The notes under the pieces: model-generated | The model's database searches: none | Seen by the model: the letters and a program-made list of their open reading frames with translations, nothing else | What the model was told of the DNA's origin: nothing | Part shown: piece by piece, positions 4,973-5,750 of the stretch | How the letters are laid out: each line of letters begins with the position of its first letter | Position numbering within the stretch: position 1 is the stretch's first letter | Program-made: the position numbers and the translations under genes | NCBI GenBank assembly: GCA_021737115.1 | Contig: JAIPER010000249.1 | Span: forward strand, 1 to 5,750 | Reading direction: 5' to 3' | From: Desulfohalobiaceae bacterium | GTDB lineage: Bacteria > Desulfobacterota > Desulfovibrionia > Desulfovibrionales > Desulfothermaceae | DNA: 5,750 bases

Positions 4973-5009
4973 CAACAAAAATTGACTGAATAAACGTATA
5001 GCCAGCAAA
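4955..5009. promoter_or_regulatory. Tandem operator-like repeats, 30 bp apart
   Basis: Two 25-bp copies (4955-4979 and 4985-5009) match at 22 positions. Both contain ACTGAAT and the core AACGTATAG. The spacing of 30 bp is close to three helical turns, so two dimers would sit on the same DNA face. Each copy has weak dyad symmetry, TGA...ACGT...TCA in copy 1, fitting the TGAATGAAC-like half-sites of many TetR proteins. Copy 1 covers the -10 box and copy 2 covers about +6 to +31. They are the likely binding sites of the divergent TetR protein. Confidence 0.7.
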
Positions 5010-5013
5010 GAGT

Positions 5014-5025
5014 GAGGACGAAATG
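5014..5025 (+). promoter_or_regulatory. Ribosome binding site and start of the second aminotransferase
   Basis: GAGG (5014-5017, within GTGAGGA) lies 5 bases before ATG 5023. It follows the second operator-like repeat by only four bases, so the leader is nearly all operator sequence. Confidence 0.65.
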
Positions 5026-5750
5026 ACTTTTCAACGGATTATCAGTGACAGACAGCTCAAGGAGTTGATGGAACGCGAAGTGGCTCGATATGAAGCCCGC
5101 ACGCCGGAATCGAAAGCGGTTTTCGATCATGCCGGAGAGGTTCTGCTCAACGGCGTTCCTATGCCCTGGATGGGTGACTGGGGGACCGTCTATCCTATTT
5201 TCGTCGACCAGGCATCGGAAAATCGCGTCGTGGACGTGGACGGCAACACCTATATCGACTTTTGCCTAGGCGACACAGGAGCCATGTTCGGCCACTCTCC
5301 GGCACCTACGGCCGAGGCCGTTTCCCGTCAGGTACAACGGGGGATTACCACCATGCTGCCCACGAAAGATGCTGTGTGGGTTGGACAGGATCTGAAAGCG
5401 CGTTTCGGCCTACCTTACTGGCAGGTGGCCATGACTGCCACCGAAGCGAACCGCTATGTGATCCGTATCTGTCGAACCCTAGCCCACAGGCCCAAGATTC
5501 TGGTTTTCAACGAATGCTATCATGGCAGCGTGGAAGAAGCTCTTGTCCACATTGCTCCGGATGGACGGCTTGCCCTGCGTTCAGAGTACGACATCAATCC
5601 GGGAATCCCAAAGGACGCCCTGACCCGGGTGATCGAGTTCAACGATTTTGGTTCCCTGGAGGCAGCTCTGGCTCACGAGGATGTGGCCTGTGTGCTGGCC
5701 GAACCGGTCATGACCAACTGCGGCATGGTGCTGCCCGCTCCAGGCTACCA
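5023..5750 (+). CDS. Class III PLP aminotransferase, glutamate-1-semialdehyde aminomutase-like, 5' part only
   Basis: The first 242 residues of a protein that in this family is usually about 430-460 long; it is still open at the window end. Seen: NGVPMPWMGDW (43-53), DVDGNTYIDFCLGDTGAMFGHSP (71-93 region), MTATEANRYVIR (137-148), the equivalent of the SGTEA loop that holds the PLP phosphate, CYHGSVEEA (166-173) with the ring-stacking aromatic residue, and AEPVM (226-230). The Asp and Lys that complete the PLP site lie beyond the window. VPM-W and CLGDTGAM-GHSP recall a GSAM-like subgroup generally annotated only as transaminase or aminomutase; heme synthesis is unlikely because a dedicated repressor sits beside it. 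It is only distantly related to the fragment at 1-723. The role is probably catabolism of an amine or amino acid that also binds the repressor (inference). Confidence 0.9.
   Translation, partial: MTFQRIISDRQLKELMEREVARYEARTPESKAVFDHAGEVLLNGVPMPWMGDWGTVYPIFVDQASENRVVDVDGNTYIDFCLGDTGAMFGHSPAPTAEAVSRQVQRGITTMLPTKDAVWVGQDLKARFGLPYWQVAMTATEANRYVIRICRTLAHRPKILVFNECYHGSVEEALVHIAPDGRLALRSEYDINPGIPKDALTRVIEFNDFGSLEAALAHEDVACVLAEPVMTNCGMVLPAPGY

Noticed and set aside
1..5750. tRNA, rRNA or insertion sequence with a transposase
   Set aside because: No tRNA-like cloverleaf, rRNA segment, transposase motif or terminal inverted repeat pair with target duplication was found by eye.

Overview
The window looks like bacterial chromosome from an anaerobe, most plausibly a sulfate reducer or relative in the Desulfobacterota. 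This rests on a tungsten/molybdenum-pterin aldehyde:ferredoxin oxidoreductase (AOR) family gene, GC-rich genes separated by AT-rich spacers, and an intergenic foldback built from CAC(G/T)AAT / ATTCGTG repeats. The assignment is inference; no rRNA or other marker is present.

Layout. (1) 1-723, plus: the 3' half of a class III PLP aminotransferase of the ethanolamine-phosphate phospho-lyase / AGXT2-like type. (2) 724-857: an AT-rich spacer with a near-consensus sigma-70 promoter (TTGAAA-17-TATAGT) and two small palindromes, one on the -35 box and one at the expected transcription start. (3) 858-2798, plus: a complete AOR-family oxidoreductase with the CxxCxxxC...C cluster ligands but a rewritten active-site region. 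(4) 2799-3628: a long stretch with no confident protein gene. It holds an inverted repeat just after the AOR stop, a possible antisense micro-ORF, a ~190-bp foldback with three 10-bp repeats per arm, and a compact minus-strand unit (TATAAT box, hairpin with an anti-Shine-Dalgarno loop, strong intrinsic terminator) that could be a ~70-nt small RNA. (5) 3629-3925, minus: the broken C-terminal end of a RecD2-type helicase, with an in-frame amber codon. (6) 3926-4240: debris-like DNA with a doubtful 69-codon ORF and a hairpin. (7) 4241-4888, minus: a BetI-like TetR repressor. (8) 4889-5022: the divergent control region, with TTGACA-18-TATAGT and two 25-bp operator-like repeats exactly 30 bp apart. 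(9) 5023-5750, plus: the N-terminal half of a second class III aminotransferase, of the glutamate-1-semialdehyde-aminomutase-like group, cut by the window end.

How the genes may work together. The left pair suggests a route in which a PLP enzyme releases an aldehyde from an amine or phospho-amine and the AOR enzyme oxidises it to the acid, passing electrons to ferredoxin. The AOR gene has its own promoter, so the two need not share a transcript. The right pair is a self-contained repressor/target module in which the TetR protein probably controls itself and the second aminotransferase. The decayed stretch between the pairs suggests they were brought together by rearrangement. The strongest candidates for something undescribed are the foldback with 10-bp phased repeats, the putative anti-SD small RNA beside it, and the 30-bp phased operator pair.
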